Shown here in pieces: positions 29,729 through 38,597 of a stretch of DNA of 64,000 nt. The stretch's first letter is position 1, and every line of letters begins with the position of its first letter. The translations under genes were made by a program, and so were the position numbers. The notes beneath the pieces are model-generated. The model did no database searches and was not told where the DNA came from. It worked only from the letters and a program-made list of their open reading frames with translations. Origin of the DNA: Billgrantia tianxiuensis (GTDB lineage: Bacteria > Pseudomonadota > Gammaproteobacteria > Pseudomonadales > Halomonadaceae); NCBI RefSeq assembly GCF_009834345.1, contig NZ_CP035042.1:1240001-1304000 (forward strand), written 5' to 3'.

Positions 29729-31037
29729 CCCAATATTGCTGACGCTGCTGATGTTCGGGGCCATGCTGACCCTGATGTTCTTCGGGGTGCCGCTGGCCTG
29801 GACCCTGATGGGAGTGGGTGTCGGCTTCGGCTACTGGATCTGGGGGCCGGATAGCCTCGGCATCATGATGCCCTCGGTCTTTGGCCTGATGAACGAGTTC
29901 ATTCTGGTCGCTCTGCCGCTGTTCATCCTGATGGGAATGATCCTTGAGCGATCGGGTATTGCCGATGATCTCTTCGAAATGATCTACAAGATCATGGGCG
30001 GGATACGCGGCGGACTGGGTATGGGAACCGTGGTTATCTGTGCCTTGATTGCCGCCATGGTGGGCATTACCGGTGCCGCTACCGTCAGTCTGGGGCTGAT
30101 AGCGTTGCCTGCGATGCTCAAACGTGGCTACAGCAAACAGCTCTCGGCAGGTGCCATCATGGCCGGTGGCGCGCTGGGCTTTCTGATTCCGCCCTCGCTG
30201 GTCATGATCCTCTACGCCTTCCTGACCCGTGAGTCGGTGGGCAAGCTGTTTGCCGCAGGGGTCATGCCAGGCTTGATGCTGGCCGGCATTTATATGCTCT
30301 ACATTGGCATTCGCTGTTACCGCAACCCGACGCTGGGGCCGCCCATCGAGGCCTCCGAGCGGATTGGCTTCTGGCAGAAGGTCGTGGCGTTGAAGGCCAT
30401 GATCCTGCCCGGCGCCCTCATTGCCGTGGTGCTCGGGACCATGGCGGTCGGCGTCGCCTCGCCAACCGAGGCCTCGGCCCTGGGTGCCTGTGGTGCCATG
30501 CTCTGCGCCCTGGCCCACGGCAAGCTCAACGTCACCATGCTCAACAGTGCGCTGTTCAGCACCGCGCGCATCATGGGCATGCTGATGTGGATCATGATCG
30601 GCGCGGTGATTTTCTCGAAGATCTACATCGCCCTGGGGGCCGGACAGGCGATCGTGGGCCAGATCATGGCCGCCGAACTGAGCCCCTACCTTGTGCTCAG
30701 CGTGATTCTGCTCAGCTACCTGGTGCTGGGCATGTTCCTTGACGACTCGGCCATCCTGTTCATTACCGTGCCGCTCTATGTGCCGATCATCAAGGCGCTG
30801 GGCTTCGACCCGATCTGGTTCGCCACGCTGTTCGTGCTGGCGATGCAGAGCGCCTACCTGACACCGCCCTTCGGCTACAACCTGTTCTACATGCGCTCGG
30901 TGGCGCCTCCCGAGGTGACGACCGGCGACTTGTATCGTTCGGTGGTGCCGTTCCTGGCCATGCAGATACTCGGCATCGTGCTGCTGGTGATGTTCCCGCA
31001 GATCGCCCTGTGGCTGCCCGAGCTCATCTTCGATTAG
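29715..31037 (+). CDS. TRAP transporter large permease (DctM family)
   Basis: A 440-aa integral membrane transporter, about 12 helices. Signature stretches are LPLFILMGMILERSGIADDL, GITGAATVSLGLIALPAML, GGALGFLIPPSLVMILYAF and ASPTEASALGA; the C-terminal MFLDDSAILFITVPLYVPI and LTPPFGYNLFYMRSV are also typical. With DctP and DctQ it imports an organic acid driven by the Na+ gradient, which suits a halophile. The ATG is inside the dctQ coding region, so the two are co-translated. Confidence 0.92.
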   Translation: MVSIDPILLTLLMFGAMLTLMFFGVPLAWTLMGVGVGFGYWIWGPDSLGIMMPSVFGLMNEFILVALPLFILMGMILERSGIADDLFEMIYKIMGGIRGGLGMGTVVICALIAAMVGITGAATVSLGLIALPAMLKRGYSKQLSAGAIMAGGALGFLIPPSLVMILYAFLTRESVGKLFAAGVMPGLMLAGIYMLYIGIRCYRNPTLGPPIEASERIGFWQKVVALKAMILPGALIAVVLGTMAVGVASPTEASALGACGAMLCALAHGKLNVTMLNSALFSTARIMGMLMWIMIGAVIFSKIYIALGAGQAIVGQIMAAELSPYLVLSVILLSYLVLGMFLDDSAILFITVPLYVPIIKALGFDPIWFATLFVLAMQSAYLTPPFGYNLFYMRSVAPPEVTTGDLYRSVVPFLAMQILGIVLLVMFPQIALWLPELIFD

Positions 31038-31045
31038 GAGGTTTC

Positions 31046-31353
31046 ATGAGCCACCAACCATTACCGGCCGAACCGACACGGCAACTCGAGGATGACAAGG
31101 TCATCGTGACGCGCTGGGACTTTGCTCCTGGCGCGGAGACCGGCTGGCATCGCCATCTCCATGACTACATCGTGATACCGCTGGTAGATGGGTGATGCGC
31201 CTGCATACCGCCGAGGGTTGCCACGATAGCGAGGTCAAGGCCGGCGCTACCTACCGCCGCCAGGCCGGCGTCGAGCACAACGTCATCAATGCGGGTGAGG
31301 GGCATTTTGCCTTCGTCGAGATTGAACTCAAGGCGAGCCGGGAGGAGAAGTAA
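31046..31353 (+). CDS. Small cupin-domain protein (frameshifted)
   Basis: A single-cupin protein of ~101 residues after repair. The first frame reads MSHQPLPAEPTRQLEDDKV, then the metal motif GAETGWHRHLHDYIVIPL and stops at 31193-31195 after LVDG. The rest is in the next frame: MRLHTAEGCHDSEV, RRQAGVEHNVINAGEGHFAF and ELKASREEK. One base is missing around GATGGGTGATG; with it the frame would read LVDG-x-MRLHTAEG. TAGGAGGTTTC precedes the ATG. It is the fifth gene of the M20/TRAP operon. Cupins like this often bind the metal in small catabolic enzymes; role unknown. Confidence 0.72.
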
Positions 31354-31354
31354 C

Positions 31355-31532
31355 ATGGCAACGTTCAACCAGCCGCTGGGTGGCAATGAGATGCCCCGAT
31401 TCGGCGGGCCCGCGACCATGATGCGCTTGCCAGCCCATGACAGTGCAAAGGGGCTCGATGTGGCCTTTATCGGGGTGCCGACTGCTGTACGAGATGCTCT
31501 GCGTGCTGCCTGGCGTCCTGCGTCGTGATTGA
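31355..31532 (+). pseudogene. Gutted ureohydrolase (agmatinase/guanidinobutyrase family), large internal deletion
   Basis: Begins with a good ribosome site (GGGAGGAGAAGTAAC) and the family N-terminus: FNQPLGGNEMPRFGG, ATMMRLPAH and GLDVAFIGVP. After that the frame is unrelated to the family and stops at 31526-31528. In another frame, the last ~16 codons (LLYEMLCVLPGVLRRD, stop 31530-31532) match the usual C-terminal helix of these enzymes. The whole Mn2+-binding core is absent: family members are ~310-320 aa, so roughly 260 residues are gone. Intact relatives release urea from 4-guanidinobutanoate or agmatine. This would be the step after the AruI-like and ALDH enzymes encoded upstream, so its loss is notable. 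Confidence 0.75.
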
Positions 31533-31548
31533 AGTGCGCACGCAGGAC

Positions 31549-32481
31549 ATGACCGCCGAGCTTGGTGTCACCGTGGTGGCCGGTTTTCTGGGGGCGGGCA
31601 AGACCACCTTGGTGAATCACCTGCTGCAGCATGCCGACGGTCGTCGGCTCGGGGTCATGGTCAACGACTTTGGCGCGCTCAATATCGACGAGGCGCTGGT
31701 CGACGAGCGTCGCGACGACCTGATCACCCTGAGCAATGGCTGCGTGTGCTGCAGTCTGCAGGGTGAACTCTCCGCTTCCATCGAATCGATGATCAAGCGA
31801 CGCGGAGGTCAGCTCGACCATCTGCTGATCGAGTGCAGCGGGGTGTCGGATCCGGAGCGGGTGGTGAATGTCCTGCACTACCCGCGCATTCGGGCCAGGG
31901 CCCGGCTGGAGGCCGTCATCACCCTGGTCGATGCAGCACTCGATCATGCCGACCTGAGCCCGGCCCTGCGGCACCTGGTGGCCTCCCAGGTCGACAATGC
32001 CGACCTGGTGGTAATCAATAAGGTCGATCTGGTGGACGAGCAGGACATCGCCCGGCTCGAGCAGGCCGTCCTGCTACCTGGCTCCCGTCACGTGAGAACT
32101 ACTCAGGCAGCACTGCCGGCGGATTTCGTCTTCTGGCCGGCATCGAGCGAGGCGCCGACGTTTCGCCGCGTGCGGTCTGCACCCTCTCCGACGACGAGCA
32201 TCGAAGCCCTGGGGCTCGAGACGCTTAGCTGGAAGCGCGAGGGGGCCGTGGACATGAATGCGCTAAGTGCTCTGCTGCATGACATGCCCAGGCAGATTCT
32301 GCGCTTCAAGGGAGTTGTTCGCCTGGATGACGGTCGCGTGCTGGCGCTGCAGCGTGCGGCTGGGCGATTGACCAGCCGGGAGCTGGAGCACTGGACGACA
32401 GACGAGAGCCAACTGGTCTTTATCGGCGAGGACTCGCCGTCGCTCTGGGAGTGGCTGACTCAACGACTGGATAGGTTGTAA
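31549..32481 (+). CDS. CobW/G3E-family GTPase metallochaperone
   Basis: A 310-aa G3E GTPase. P-loop GFLGAGKTTLVNHLL at ~12, a Walker B-like LLIECSGVSDPERV, the metal-binding CxCC motif GCVCCSL (~65) and the guanine-specific NKVDLVDEQD. The CobW C-terminal domain (ILRFKGVVRLDDGRVLALQ) is present. Such proteins deliver Zn, Co or other metals to client enzymes. Here the neighbours that need metal are the M20 hydrolase, the cupin and the lost ureohydrolase. A start at GTG 31525, overlapping the remnant's stop, is possible; ATG 31549 keeps the family N-terminus and has AGGA upstream. Confidence 0.85.
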   Translation: MTAELGVTVVAGFLGAGKTTLVNHLLQHADGRRLGVMVNDFGALNIDEALVDERRDDLITLSNGCVCCSLQGELSASIESMIKRRGGQLDHLLIECSGVSDPERVVNVLHYPRIRARARLEAVITLVDAALDHADLSPALRHLVASQVDNADLVVINKVDLVDEQDIARLEQAVLLPGSRHVRTTQAALPADFVFWPASSEAPTFRRVRSAPSPTTSIEALGLETLSWKREGAVDMNALSALLHDMPRQILRFKGVVRLDDGRVLALQRAAGRLTSRELEHWTTDESQLVFIGEDSPSLWEWLTQRLDRL

Positions 32482-32638
32482 TCTGGAGCGGATGGCGGCT
32501 CACTCGAGAAGCATCATCACCACGCCGTAAGACGCCACGCCCTGGCCCTTCTTGGATACCCGCAGTTCTAATTCGTACTGCTGATTGTAGCGGGCCTCCC
32601 AACGTTCAGTTGGGCCAGTCTACTGGATGAAGTAAAAC
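32482..32638 (-). other. Short intergenic segment with a possible gene 3' stub
   Basis: On the minus strand a 39-codon open stretch without a start codon (32503-32619) ends with QGVASYGVVMMLLE and a TGA at 32500-32502. The upstream part reads RWEARYNQQYELELRVSKKG. It looks like the C-terminal end of a deleted gene, but I cannot name the family. The final YGVVMMLL resembles the end of AzlD, though the hydrophilic preceding part does not. Confidence 0.3.
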
Positions 32639-32663
32639 GCCCCAGGTTAAGTTGACCTGGGGC
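32639..32663 (-). terminator. Terminator downstream of nicX
   Basis: A 9-bp perfect stem GCCCCAGGT/ACCTGGGGC with a 7-nt loop. Read leftward it is followed by GTTTTAC, read rightward by TTTAAAT. It ends nicX and probably also shields it from the converging CobW gene. Confidence 0.75.
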
Positions 32664-32671
32664 TTTAAATT

Positions 32672-33703
32672 CTATTTTTGCTGAATTGCAATGTCCTTGT
32701 CTACAATGTCGCCATTGATCAATACGGGGTTGCCGTCTAGGAAAAGAGAGCAGTTTCTCATCGGTATGTCCAAGTGGCAGGCGGTATCATTTGTTCCGCC
32801 AAGCTCATTGTTGGGACCAGTTGAGAACATGACATTCCCATAAAAGCTTCTGGGTTCCATGCCCATGCCGCCAGGAAATTCTCCTGGAACCATTCGATGC
32901 CATTTGGCATCTCGGTTCATTCCCCATCCGACGTGACTCATGCCAAAGCCACGTTCATCCCCGAAGCTTGCCATGTAGGATTTTACAATTTCCGCTTCTA
33001 ATCCACCTTGGATGTTAGTGATCCATCCTTTTTCTATAGTGTATGTAATGGGCTCTCTAACATAAATGTTCTGTGGTAACAGAATGTCGCCCGGTGCTAC
33101 GACTATAGTGCCATCCACCCCATCATCATCACCACCTGTGAATACAAAGCCAGAAGGCCAATGGTCCCATCGGCCCGGTTCGTCAGTGCAGGCGTACTCT
33201 GTGACGGTAGGGTATGTGTTTAGTTTGTATGTAACATCCGTGCCATGAGCCGAGGTGATATGCATCACCTTTGCTTTTGAAAGAAGCTCGCCGGCTATTT
33301 CGACCTTCTCCTTTAGCTCTTGGTTGGGAAGCATTCTGGCCAGTAGTTCCGGAGGTTCTACGACAGTGAGTATGCGCGTTCCCGCTGCCTGTATGGCCAT
33401 TTGTTCTGGTGAAAAAAGCAGGAAAATACAGTCTATTAGCATGTCGCAATTTTTGAGAGCTTCTACCGCGTCGGGCATGCTGGCTAGGCCAGTGGTGCCC
33501 ACATTCCAGCCTCCTGTAGGTAGTGGGGAAGGTAAGCGCATATGATACATGCTAGCGCCTAATCGCTGGCCCGCCGCCATGAATGCGTCAGCATAATCGA
33601 TTCTTTCATTACCTTGTGTTAGAACGATCACTTTTTCGCCTTCATGAACGCCCGACATTTTTAGCTGATGAAGACAAATTTCTGTAAAGCTCGCCTGATC
33701 CAT
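32672..33703 (-). CDS. nicX: 2,5-dihydroxypyridine 5,6-dioxygenase
   Basis: Fe(II)-dependent extradiol-type dioxygenase that opens 2,5-dihydroxypyridine to N-formylmaleamate. 343 aa, close to Pseudomonas NicX (350). It shares long recognisable stretches: VVEPPELLARMLPN, TVTEYACTDEPGRWDHWPSG, GWITNIQGGLEAE, SHVGWGMNRDAKW and SFYGNVMFSTGPN. The iron ligands fall in SHVGWG (~256) and the CHLDIP motif (~308), both intact. The gene is strikingly AT-richer than its neighbours (23 G+C in 33001-33060). It sits 163 bases after the symporter gene with a terminator behind it, last in the leftward nic unit. Confidence 0.92.
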   Translation of the reverse strand: MDQASFTEICLHQLKMSGVHEGEKVIVLTQGNERIDYADAFMAAGQRLGASMYHMRLPSPLPTGGWNVGTTGLASMPDAVEALKNCDMLIDCIFLLFSPEQMAIQAAGTRILTVVEPPELLARMLPNQELKEKVEIAGELLSKAKVMHITSAHGTDVTYKLNTYPTVTEYACTDEPGRWDHWPSGFVFTGGDDDGVDGTIVVAPGDILLPQNIYVREPITYTIEKGWITNIQGGLEAEIVKSYMASFGDERGFGMSHVGWGMNRDAKWHRMVPGEFPGGMGMEPRSFYGNVMFSTGPNNELGGTNDTACHLDIPMRNCSLFLDGNPVLINGDIVDKDIAIQQK

Positions 33704-33866
33704 GATGTTCTCCGCTTCAGGTAGGTGTTGAGGTTCAAGGCTTGGGATACGTCGTGCGAATCTGGCTTGAGTGAGAGTTGTGTTTTGGCATCCTTGGGAA
33801 GGGGGCAGTATTGCCCCTGTTGAGCGCTAATTACGCTATTGGTTTGTAGGTAATGTGACCGTGTCG

Positions 33867-35392
33867 CTATCGGATTTTACTCTGAAGCGATGGAGAAAAT
33901 TCTGTCTCACTTTTCTTTGGCTTCAGTGACTTTTTAGCAAGCTCTTCTTTGATGGCTTCCATAAAACTATCGGCAGAAGATTGGCAAGGTTGGGTAGCAA
34001 GGCTTACGCCAACGAATAGCACGCTGGAGACGATGATCCCCCATACCCCAGCGGGGAGACCCAGGAAGGAGTTGCCGATGGCGTAGACGAACAGTACGAA
34101 GGCGCCAGTGCCCAGCACGCTCACCAGAGCGCCGGCGGCGGTGCCGCGTTTCCAGTAGAAGGCGCCGATGATCGCCGGCACCATCGCCACCAGTCCTGAA
34201 GAGGCGGCCACCGACAGCACCGCGATTAGATCGAGCTGTAGCTCGGCGAAGCCCAGTGACATCAGGGCGATCACAGGAATGACAATCTTGCCGACCAGCA
34301 ACTGACGCTTCTCGCTGGCATCCGGTTTGACATTGGCATAGACGTCACGCGCCAGCATGGAAGAGAGGGTCAGCATGATCGAGTCGATGGTCGAGACCGC
34401 CGCGGCCATGATGCCGATCATTACGATGACGCCCAGCACTGGCGGCACGAATGCGGACGCCAGCAGCGATGGCGTTGCCAGGTCGGCGCGTTCCAGGCTA
34501 GGGAAGGCGGCCAGGGCCGAGAAGCCCCAGAGGACCGACACCAGGGTGTAGATGAAACCGAAGACCAGGAAGCCGATCAGCATCTGGCGCATGGAGCGCA
34601 GCGAGGAAGGCATGAACAGCCGCTGGCTGACCTGGGGATTGGATAGGCTGAAGAAGAACCAGGGGATGGTCAGGCCGAGGAAGGTGATGAAGCTGAACAG
34701 GCCGGGGCCCGGTACCGTCAGCGACTGAGGGTGTTCGGTGGCCAGGGTCTCGAACAATGCGGCGAAGCCGCCAAGGCCTTGGATGACCAGGAAGGCGACC
34801 AGGGTCGAGGCGACTATCATCATGATCGCCTGCAGCGAGTCGGTCCACATGACCGAGCGAATGCCTGCCACATAGGAGAAGAAGATCGCGATCGCCGTGG
34901 CCAGCATTACCCCGCTGGTGAAGGGAATGGCGCCGTTGGTGGTGCCTTGCAGCAGGTAGCCGACCCGGCCAGCTGCACTGCCGCATAGGGGATCAGGAAG
35001 ACGCAGCTGGCGATCGACACCGCCATGGCGACCCGCTTGCTGTTGTAGCGGTGCCCCAGCATCTCGCTCGGGGTCACGAAGTTGAACTTCTTGCCCACGG
35101 CCCAGAACTTCGGCCCGAAGATGGCCACCAACGAGACACCCGCGAAGTAGATGATCTCGAAGCCCAGGGCGCCGACGCCACCAGCGTAGGTGAGTCCGGC
35201 GAGCCCCACCATCATGAAGGCACTGTAGGTCGTGGCACTATAGCTCAACGCCGACACGAAGCCGTTCATCTGCCGGTTACCCAGGAAGTAGCCCGACATG
35301 CTCTCCGACTTGCCTTGGCGCGACAGGATGGCGATGCCGATGGCAATCAAGAGATAGATGGCGATCGACCACCAGATTAGTGACTCAGTCAT
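33867..35392 (-). CDS. Sodium:solute symporter (frameshifted), probable nicotinate pathway transporter
   Basis: SSS-family permease, ~508 aa after repair. The first frame (161 codons from ATG 35392, GGAG upstream) has MSGYFLGNRQMNGFVSALSY and GLAGLTYAGGVGALGFEI, and fails after YAAVQLAG. The second continues YLLQGTTNGAIPFTSG (part of it 5' of its first Met), SYVAGIRSVMWTDSLQAIM and AAVSTIDSIMLTLSSMLARD, the SSF signature. The junction is a run of three C at 34964-34966 (plus strand); a fourth would restore LAGVGYLL. It overlaps the DUF3311 gene by 8 bases and lies between nicB and nicX, so uptake of nicotinate or a hydroxylated derivative is likely. Pseudomonas uses an MFS protein (NicT) instead. 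The last ~40 codons share the AT-rich composition of nicX. Confidence 0.84.
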
Positions 35393-35573
35393 TGCCGTGC
35401 TCCTCGAAGTCCTTGGTGATGAAGAGGTTCAGAGCGATGACCACGAGACCGGCAATCGTCCAGAACAGGAAGCTGCCATACCATGCCTGCACATGGGTCA
35501 ACAGCGTGTAGGGAACCAGGTAGCAGAGCAGGACCACTGCCCAGACCAGCCATATCCACTTGCTTCTTTTCAT
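35385..35573 (-). CDS. Small two-helix membrane protein, DUF3311/YhdT-like symporter partner
   Basis: A 62-aa protein: MKRSKWIWLVWAVVLLCYLV forms helix 1 and WYGSFLFWTIAGLVVIALNL helix 2, ending ITKDFEEHGND. Proteins of this size and pattern are commonly encoded just before SSS symporters (as with panF and yhdT) and are believed to be small accessory subunits. ATG 35573 has GAGG upstream; its stop lies inside the symporter start region (8-base overlap), so the two are co-translated. Confidence 0.75.
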   Translation of the reverse strand: MKRSKWIWLVWAVVLLCYLVPYTLLTHVQAWYGSFLFWTIAGLVVIALNLFITKDFEEHGND

Positions 35574-35597
35574 GATCAACCTCGTCTTATTGTTGCG

Positions 35598-38597
35598 TCA
35601 GGGGTGGGGGGAAGGACTGTTGTTATGCTGGCGAATCGTCGTCACGCGCGACTCGATGTTTCGCCAGGGGGCTTGGTCGGGCGCAAAACGCGCCCGTAGA
35701 TAGGCCGTCAGGGTGACGACCTGGGAGTCGCTGAAACTGTCGGCGAAACCGGGCATATTGCCGAGGCCGGGTACATGGTCGGCATGCACGCCACCCAGGA
35801 TTGACTGGATGACGTTGTCGGGATGCTGGCTATGTAGGTTGGTGTTCAATGCCAGGGAGGTCTGGGCGCTGGTGAAGGAAGGCGTGCCACTCTCCATATG
35901 GCAGCTGGCGCAGGCCCCTTCGAATAGACGTTCTCCCTCCTCCATGCCGGCGGGGCCGCTCTGGGCCGTGGCGATGCGAACCGCAGCGTCGGCTCGTACG
36001 GTCTCGCTATCTCCCGCCGGTGCGTCCATCTGGACCGCCACATAGTGAGCCAGGGCGCGTACGTCATACTCGGGCAGCTCGCCCAGGCCGGCCACCACCG
36101 GTGCCATGGGGCCCGAGGCCACACCATGCAGTGACGACGCGCCGTGGCGCAGGTAGTCGTAGAGGGAGGTCTCGCTCCAAGGAATCGGCGAGCGTGATAG
36201 CCGATTGAGCGGCGGGGCTTCCCAGCCGTCCACCATGGCACCGGCCAGACTGTGCTCTCCCCTCTGCTCGGCCCCCATGGCGTTGCGTGGCGAGTGACAG
36301 GCGCTGCAGTGCCCCAGGCCCTCGGCGAGGTAGGCGCCGCGATTGTAGAGATCACTCTGGCCGGGATCGGGCTCGAAGGGGTTGGGGTCGTGGTAGAGGG
36401 CGTTCCAGCCGGCCATCAATGGTCGGAAGTTGAACGGAAAGCTCAGCGCATTGGCCGGTGTCTCGGCGCTCACCGCGGGCTGCGCCATCAGGTAAGCATA
36501 CAGCGCCTGCATGTCGGCATCGCTGATCTTGGCAAAGGCCGTATAAGGGAAGGCCGGATAAAGATGCTTGCCATCGCGGCTGATGCCGTGTCGCATGGCG
36601 CGCTCGAAGGCGGCATAGGACCAGCGGCCCATCCCTGTTTCCTCGTCTGGCGTGAGGTTGGTGCTGTAAAGCGTGCCAAACGGTGTATCGAAGGCGCGTC
36701 CGCCGGCATTCTCCTGACCTCCCTCGGCGGTATGGCAGGCCGCACAGTCGCCGGCCGCAGCCACCAGGCGCCCACGTTCGATGGTCTCGGCGGAATAGAG
36801 GTTGGCTGCGGGGCGGTTGATCGGCGTAATCGCTCCCTTCCAGGGCCAGGCCATGACCGCCGTGCCGGCCACTGCGGTCAGGGCCGCCGCCTTGAGCCAA
36901 CGGCGCCCAGGGCGTTTGGTCGGTCTGCCGGGTGTCTCTTCCTGCAAGGAATCGGCCTGGTCGTGGAGAGCTTGACGTACGCGGCCGGCGGTGAAGGGCG
37001 GCTGGCGGAAGCGCACGCCGGTGGCATCGAACAGCGCATTGGCGATCACCGCCACGCCGGGTGCAAGATTCACGTCGTCGAGCGGCTGGAGCAGCGAGGT
37101 CGTTGCCTCAGCGTCTGCGCTCTCCTTGGTTGGCATGTCGGTGCGGGTCACCAGGACACCGCCGGGCGTCGGATCGACATTCTTATCGTCCTTGCTGCCA
37201 TCGCCCCATTCGTCGAAGGCCGGGTCGCGTCCCAGCAGCGGGCGAGCGCTACCCAGCACCCGGGCCTGCAGTGTCTGCTGCAGGCGATCCGTGTCTACCT
37301 CAGGACCGGCGTCCTGGCCGACCACCAGCCGAGTCAAGGTCACGTCACCGGTAATACGGTTCACCTCCACGTCGGCAATCCAGGCCGAGCGCACGCCTTC
37401 CGGGATGCGTTGATGCCGGTCAGGCAGCTGTGAATAGGCGAAACCGCGACCGCGCAGCCGATCCGGTGATGTGGAAGCGGCGGACGACAGCGCTTCGCCC
37501 CATCGGGCGCGCTGCGACACCGAGGCGATCAGCTCGACGCCACGGGCATCGTCGAGGTGGCGTAGCCGCAGCGCCAGGGGATCCTGGCCACTTTCGTGGG
37601 CCACCTCGTCCAGGAAGGATTCCCGGGCAAAGGCCTGCTGAATCTCGGCGAGGCTCTCGCTGTGCCGACCGGCGCCATGATCGTCGCGGCGGGTCGCCAG
37701 TTGGACGTTACTGAAAGCATAGGGTGCGAAGGGCGGTGTTCCGCTGGCTTCGGTCCGCCGGATGGGCGGCCTGCCGCAGAGCCACAGGCCCACGGCGGCG
37801 ATATCGCCCGAGGCATGGGCCTGATGGTAGCGGTAGTCGGCGATATCGCCGCTCTCCGCCAGGTCGGCGCTCAGTGTGATGCGCTGTGCCTGTCCCAGGG
37901 CATGCACATCACGGGTGTAGGTGGCATCCAGCCATACCGCCACGGAGCAGCCCAGTTGCCGGGACATCACTGCGGCATCCACAGCGGCATCGTCACCACA
38001 GTGACGGCCTAGGCCGGAGACCCGCGCCGGGGTGGTTCCGTAGAGCTCGATCCGCTCGGCCGGCAGGCCGGTGAGGGTCATCAGGTCGTGAATCAAGGCC
38101 TCGGGCGTGATCGTTTCTCCCCACAGCATCAGGCGTTGATCGGAGCAGTCGGCCACCACCCAGCCGGGGGCGTCGCCCCAGCGCAGGCGGCTCGGCCAGC
38201 CATAGTCATGGCGATGGGCCGAGGCCGCCTCGCCATGTCCAGCCGCCAGCTCCCGGGACCGCGCCCCGGTCTCCAAGGGGACCTGGTCGTGGTCGCCTTG
38301 GCCTGCGTGGGAGGGCGCACGCCATTCGAGCCGCAGGCGACGCGCGGCGTTTTGCGCCGCGTCCAGACTGTCGGCCACCACGCCCACGAAATCGCCCTCG
38401 ATGACGACTTCGATCCGACCCGGCAGGCCCGCCACGCTGGCCCGGTCCACGGCCACCAGCCGATCGCTGACGAAGTGCTCGCCGTTCCAGGCATAGTGGG
38501 GTGGCCTTACCGCTACACCGAAGCGCTTGGGCGATGCCAGCGGAGCGGGGAGCTCTGTGGGTTCAGCCCGGGAAGTGGGGGGCTGCCGATCACTCAT
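35598..38597 (-). CDS. nicB: NicB-like nicotinate dehydrogenase subunit: degenerate molybdopterin domain fused to tri-haem cytochrome c
   Basis: A 999-aa protein. Residues ~1-560 correspond to the C-terminal two thirds of a xanthine-dehydrogenase-type molybdopterin subunit. The region homologous to the first ~220 residues of the subunit at 43723 is missing. The catalytic Glu motif (GVGES there) is replaced by PLDDV, placing Asp at the Glu position, counting back from the shared IANAL. A membrane helix (WLKAAALTAVAGTAVMAW, ~569-587) leads to a periplasmic part with three c-haem sites: CAACH (~618), CSACH (~764) and CASCH (~896). It would pass electrons from hydroxylation of nicotinate to the respiratory chain. 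It overlaps nicA by 8 bases. I infer it is now an anchor/electron carrier and not the hydroxylase itself. Confidence 0.85.
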   Translation of the reverse strand: MSDRQPPTSRAEPTELPAPLASPKRFGVAVRPPHYAWNGEHFVSDRLVAVDRASVAGLPGRIEVVIEGDFVGVVADSLDAAQNAARRLRLEWRAPSHAGQGDHDQVPLETGARSRELAAGHGEAASAHRHDYGWPSRLRWGDAPGWVVADCSDQRLMLWGETITPEALIHDLMTLTGLPAERIELYGTTPARVSGLGRHCGDDAAVDAAVMSRQLGCSVAVWLDATYTRDVHALGQAQRITLSADLAESGDIADYRYHQAHASGDIAAVGLWLCGRPPIRRTEASGTPPFAPYAFSNVQLATRRDDHGAGRHSESLAEIQQAFARESFLDEVAHESGQDPLALRLRHLDDARGVELIASVSQRARWGEALSSAASTSPDRLRGRGFAYSQLPDRHQRIPEGVRSAWIADVEVNRITGDVTLTRLVVGQDAGPEVDTDRLQQTLQARVLGSARPLLGRDPAFDEWGDGSKDDKNVDPTPGGVLVTRTDMPTKESADAEATTSLLQPLDDVNLAPGVAVIANALFDATGVRFRQPPFTAGRVRQALHDQADSLQEETPGRPTKRPGRRWLKAAALTAVAGTAVMAWPWKGAITPINRPAANLYSAETIERGRLVAAAGDCAACHTAEGGQENAGGRAFDTPFGTLYSTNLTPDEETGMGRWSYAAFERAMRHGISRDGKHLYPAFPYTAFAKISDADMQALYAYLMAQPAVSAETPANALSFPFNFRPLMAGWNALYHDPNPFEPDPGQSDLYNRGAYLAEGLGHCSACHSPRNAMGAEQRGEHSLAGAMVDGWEAPPLNRLSRSPIPWSETSLYDYLRHGASSLHGVASGPMAPVVAGLGELPEYDVRALAHYVAVQMDAPAGDSETVRADAAVRIATAQSGPAGMEEGERLFEGACASCHMESGTPSFTSAQTSLALNTNLHSQHPDNVIQSILGGVHADHVPGLGNMPGFADSFSDSQVVTLTAYLRARFAPDQAPWRNIESRVTTIRQHNNSPSPHP

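Noticed and set aside
36731..36746. NicB as a purely cytochrome protein
   Set aside because: The first ~560 residues still align with the molybdopterin subunit up to IANALFDATGVRF, so the domain is degenerate rather than absent.
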